The notes under the pieces: generated by a model
Told to the model about the DNA's origin: nothing
The model's input: only the letters and a program-made list of their open reading frames with translations
Database searches by the model: none
Program-made: the position numbers and the translations under genes
Part shown: positions 6,716-8,576 of the stretch, piece after piece
Position numbering within the stretch: the stretch's first letter is position 1
How the letters are laid out: each line of letters opens with the position of its first letter
DNA from: Euryarchaeota archaeon UBA10
Lineage (GTDB): Archaea > Thermoplasmatota > Poseidoniia > Poseidoniales > Poseidoniaceae
DNA: 8,576 nt
NCBI GenBank assembly: GCA_002498185.1
Contig: DAGO01000036.1
Location: 6,397-14,972, forward strand
Direction of reading: 5' to 3'

Positions 6716-7003
6716 ATGGTCAATCCAAGCGCACATGCAAGCCACATTCTTGTGAAGAGCAAAGGAGAGGCAACTCAACTAGCAATGAACATCAAGAAAT
6801 TCAAAGACTTTCAAAAGACTGCAAGGAAGAAATCGGATTGCCCTTCAAGTCAAAAAGGAGGCGACCTAGGTTGGTTCAGGAAGGGCCAAATGGTACGTGA
6901 ATTCGATGAAGCGGTCTGGACAATCCCGCTGAAAACTGTCTCTGAACCAATCAAGACTCAATTTGGCTACCATCTGATTTGGGTTCACGAGAGAGAGGAG
7001 TGA
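6716..7003 (+). CDS. Single-domain parvulin-type peptidyl-prolyl cis-trans isomerase
   Basis: A 95-residue free-standing rotamase domain, in the size range of E. coli Par10/PpiC and the thaumarchaeal mini-parvulins. Motifs in order: ASHILVK (8-14), Cys42 in SDCPSS (matching the active-site cysteine position of Par10 and Pin1), GGDLGWF (48-54), GQMVREFDEAVW (57-68) and TQFGYHLI (81-88). His10 and His86 are the conserved pair and Met59/Phe63 line the proline pocket. There is no signal peptide or membrane segment, so it should be cytoplasmic and act as a folding helper. The gap to the membrane peptidase upstream is 9 bases and to folB 4 bases. The shared transcript does not prove a common job; assisting the peptidase is conceivable only for its cytoplasmic stage. 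Confidence 0.94.
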   Translation: MVNPSAHASHILVKSKGEATQLAMNIKKFKDFQKTARKKSDCPSSQKGGDLGWFRKGQMVREFDEAVWTIPLKTVSEPIKTQFGYHLIWVHEREE

Positions 7004-7007
7004 TCTC

Positions 7008-7367
7008 ATGGCTACTAGAGTCGGCCTGGAATCTTATGAAGTCCTAGCTTGCCACGGTGTATTTGACTTTGAAAGAGAGAAAACCCAACCATTTGTCATT
7101 TCAATATGGGCAACCTTAGTTGAAGATGTCATAGGTGATGATATCGAACTCACTCTGAACTATGCAGACTTGCAATCTGCGGTAGACACAGAGGTTGTCA
7201 ATTCCGAGCCAGTTAATTTGATGGAAACATTGTGCTACAAACTAGTAAGCAACATCTCACAAAACGATGTCGTGGCTGCTTTGTCAATAAGAATCGAAAA
7301 GCCCGATGCACCTTTTCCACACCCTGGCGGATTGGCAGTTGTAGAGCATGAATGGACGAGGGATTGA
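7008..7367 (+). CDS. folB: Dihydroneopterin aldolase
   Basis: Converts 7,8-dihydroneopterin to 6-hydroxymethyl-7,8-dihydropterin plus glycolaldehyde in the pterin branch of folate synthesis. The 119-residue length is typical, and the enzyme normally forms an octamer of the tunnelling fold. HGVFDFERE (16-24) matches the family's N-terminal block with Glu22. Asn51-Tyr52 (LNYADL), Glu73 (NLMETL) and Lys98 (EKPDAPFP) correspond to the Glu/Tyr/Glu/Lys active-site set of bacterial FolB. The gene starts at ATG 7008 with GGAG at 6997-7000, which overlaps the end of the parvulin gene. It overlaps the following gene by 16 bases. No other folate gene is in the window. A related tunnelling-fold epimerase activity (FolX-like) is possible but less likely. 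Confidence 0.9.
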   Translation: MATRVGLESYEVLACHGVFDFEREKTQPFVISIWATLVEDVIGDDIELTLNYADLQSAVDTEVVNSEPVNLMETLCYKLVSNISQNDVVAALSIRIEKPDAPFPHPGGLAVVEHEWTRD

Positions 7368-7879
7368 AGGGCTGTCGATTATCAGCACTCATTATGTCCA
7401 CCCCTTCGAGAGTATTCGTACCCTCGGTTACAGAGGAAAACGGAAACACAATCGGTTTGGGGGTTTTTTCTACCGAAGAAGTCGCCTGGAAGGTCTTGCG
7501 AACATTCCTGAAGAAATCTCACTTAATGTCACTCAACCGTTCTGATTTCGTGATTTGGGAAATTGACCAAGTCGGAGAAGATGCGATGACTGTTTTGTCG
7601 AGCATGCACTGCAGGGACTGTCCTGTATGCAAGCGGCGAACATTTTGGGTTGACCTGGAAACATACTCGGCCATGTGCACGGGCCAATCTTGTGAAGCTT
7701 GGATTGAAGAATCAACTGTAGAACCTGGAAAAATTGACTTGGGCTGGCCACCAACGAGATTCCTCAAGCAAACGGAATCCTTGGAAGATGCAATCGCTGA
7801 ATTAAGAATCGTTGGAGCAGATGTTGAGGCAGCTGGAAGGACTCCAGATGAGCCATTCACATCGATTCCAGAGGAATAA
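7352..7879 (+). CDS. Unrecognised protein: small alpha/beta domain plus zinc ribbon
   Basis: I do not recognise this 175-residue protein. Residues about 20-72 read as strand-helix-strand (RVFVPSV, then LGVFSTEEVAWKVLRTFL, then DFVIWEID), resembling small domains with a G-[VI]-F-S signature found in many hypothetical proteins. Residues 87-114 hold Cys87, Cys90, Cys93, Cys109 and Cys114; the C-x2-C-x15-C-x4-C arrangement suggests a zinc ribbon. The tail (145-175) is acidic with a short helix. No signal or membrane segment is seen, so it is probably cytoplasmic. The start is uncertain: ATG 7352 overlaps folB by 16 bases and has only TAGAG upstream, while ATG 7394 (161 residues) begins just before the first domain but lacks a clear ribosome binding site. 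The 3' end overlaps argS by 23 bases in the opposite direction. Conservation of both domains' pattern and operon position make it a likely real gene. Confidence 0.75.
   Translation: MDEGLKGCRLSALIMSTPSRVFVPSVTEENGNTIGLGVFSTEEVAWKVLRTFLKKSHLMSLNRSDFVIWEIDQVGEDAMTVLSSMHCRDCPVCKRRTFWVDLETYSAMCTGQSCEAWIEESTVEPGKIDLGWPPTRFLKQTESLEDAIAELRIVGADVEAAGRTPDEPFTSIPEE
7464..7469 (+). terminator. T6 tract after a G-run, possible archaeal terminator inside the last gene
   Basis: Five G followed by six T, about 100 bases downstream of the folB stop and within the zinc-ribbon gene. Archaeal RNA polymerase can stop at T-runs without a hairpin. I noticed no other run of six T in the plus-strand operon. It may simply encode the GVF motif, so the call is weak. 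Confidence 0.15.
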
Positions 7880-8576
7880 TCCCTGCCCCAGTCATACCGT
7901 TGCAAAGTAACTCTCTGGCCTTTTCACTAATTGCGTAGTTGAACTCATCAACTGCGCCGTCTTTGATAACGTGGCAATCTCGGTAGAACGAATTGTACGC
8001 AGTGGCCAATTCTAGCATGTACAATGCGAAGAGGTGTGGTTTGTTTTCGGTTATTGATTGTTGAAGTTTGTCAACATAATTTGCCATTACACGTAATAAT
8101 TCATGCATAGCATCGGGAATTTCACCTGTGCTTTCGAAGTTAGCGTCACGTCCTACCTTAGTTGCGATAGAGCATGCCCTAGTATGTGAATACATGATGA
8201 ATGGTGCGCTTTCTCCTTCAAATGAAAGCGCTTCTTCCCATCTAAAGGTGAACCCTTTCTCTGGACTTACTTTCACAATATTGAATCTAACAGCAGACAC
8301 TCCAACTGCTTCTGCAATCAAATCGATTTCATCATCAGATAGATCGCTTCGCAATTCACGAACAACCGATGCAGCCTGTTCCTTCGCCTCTTCAAGCAAA
8401 TCATCCATGAATACCACATTGCCCTTCCGAGTGCTCATTTTTCCTTCTGGCAATTTGATAAATGCGTAAAACATCACATCAGGGACTTTCTCACCTAACT
8501 CAGTTAATGTCATACCAACTTGCTTAGCTTGCAATTTGTGGTCTTCACCTAAAACGTTGATTAGATTGTCACATTG
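7857..8576 (-). CDS. argS: Arginyl-tRNA synthetase, C-terminal part, truncated by window edge
   Basis: Class I aminoacyl-tRNA synthetase that charges tRNA-Arg with arginine. The visible 239 residues run from QCDNLINVLGEDHKL (matching the V-G-DHKLH block of the Rossmann domain) through KMSTRKGNVVF (46-56, the KMSK-type ATP loop) to the all-helical DALR anticodon-binding domain. APFIMYSHTRACSI (124-137) and ATAYNSFYRDCHV (191-203) are ArgS signatures, and the protein ends in PLESM, like the usual C-terminal P-E-R-M. The N-terminal half, including the HIGH motif, lies beyond 8576. Unlike most ArgS, it carries Thr-Arg after KMS, a variation common in this family. It converges on the plus-strand operon and its last codons overlap the zinc-ribbon gene. 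Confidence 0.95.
   Translation of the reverse strand, partial: QCDNLINVLGEDHKLQAKQVGMTLTELGEKVPDVMFYAFIKLPEGKMSTRKGNVVFMDDLLEEAKEQAASVVRELRSDLSDDEIDLIAEAVGVSAVRFNIVKVSPEKGFTFRWEEALSFEGESAPFIMYSHTRACSIATKVGRDANFESTGEIPDAMHELLRVMANYVDKLQQSITENKPHLFALYMLELATAYNSFYRDCHVIKDGAVDEFNYAISEKARELLCNGMTGAGIIPLESM

Noticed and set aside
7729..7735. Minus-strand T-run as argS terminator
   Set aside because: Only five T on the minus strand, over 100 bases past the argS stop and inside another gene; no supporting structure seen.
7519..7905. Minus-strand open frame of 128 codons opposite the zinc-ribbon gene
   Set aside because: The plus frame has an organised cysteine pattern and operon context, while the antisense frame overlaps argS in another frame and shows no domain signature.
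1..8576. Mobile element, CRISPR, defence, toxin-antitoxin, tRNA or rRNA content
   Set aside because: I found no direct repeat arrays, transposase or integrase motifs, cloverleaf-like sequence or toxin-like small gene pair. Nearly all of the window is accounted for by recognisable housekeeping genes.

Overview
The window looks like a piece of an uncultured archaeal genome, most likely a marine euryarchaeon of the Marine Group II / Poseidoniales type (Thermoplasmata-related). This placement is an inference. It rests on densely packed genes with GAGGTG-type ribosome binding sites, a CTTTATAG TATA-like box before the ribonucleotide reductase genes, a free-standing mini-parvulin, and the gene mix. 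No 16S or other phylogenetic marker is present, so a bacterium with similar gene content is not excluded.

Layout. Positions 1-2022, minus strand: nrdB followed by the start of nrdA (cut by the window edge). Together they encode an aerobic class Ia ribonucleotide reductase that strikingly resembles the eukaryotic R1/R2 enzyme. Positions 2023-2265: a divergent control region, with a good TATA-like box for nrdBA, a small inverted repeat, and a weaker AT-rich promoter candidate for the plus-strand genes. Positions 2266-7879, plus strand: eight closely packed genes, probably one operon: dut, lipB, a class I/II aminotransferase, ubiX, a membrane-anchored M28 peptidase, a single-domain parvulin, folB, and an unrecognised zinc-ribbon protein. 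Gaps are 27 bases or less. Two junctions are ATGA overlaps, and two more place the stop codon inside the next ribosome binding site. Positions 7857-8576, minus strand: the 3' end of argS, which converges on and overlaps the last plus-strand gene by 23 bases.

How the genes fit together. The divergent nrdBA/dut pair makes metabolic sense: RNR makes deoxynucleotides, and dUTPase removes dUTP and supplies dUMP for thymidylate synthesis. LipB (lipoyl attachment), UbiX (prenylated FMN), FolB (pterin branch of folate synthesis) and the aminotransferase give the operon a cofactor and small-molecule flavour. The peptidase and the parvulin do not belong to the same pathway in any obvious way. The arrangement looks like a housekeeping operon in a streamlined genome. 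I see no mobile element, CRISPR array, tRNA, rRNA, or defence or toxin system, and no clear evidence of an undescribed system. The least explained item is the zinc-ribbon protein at 7352-7879.
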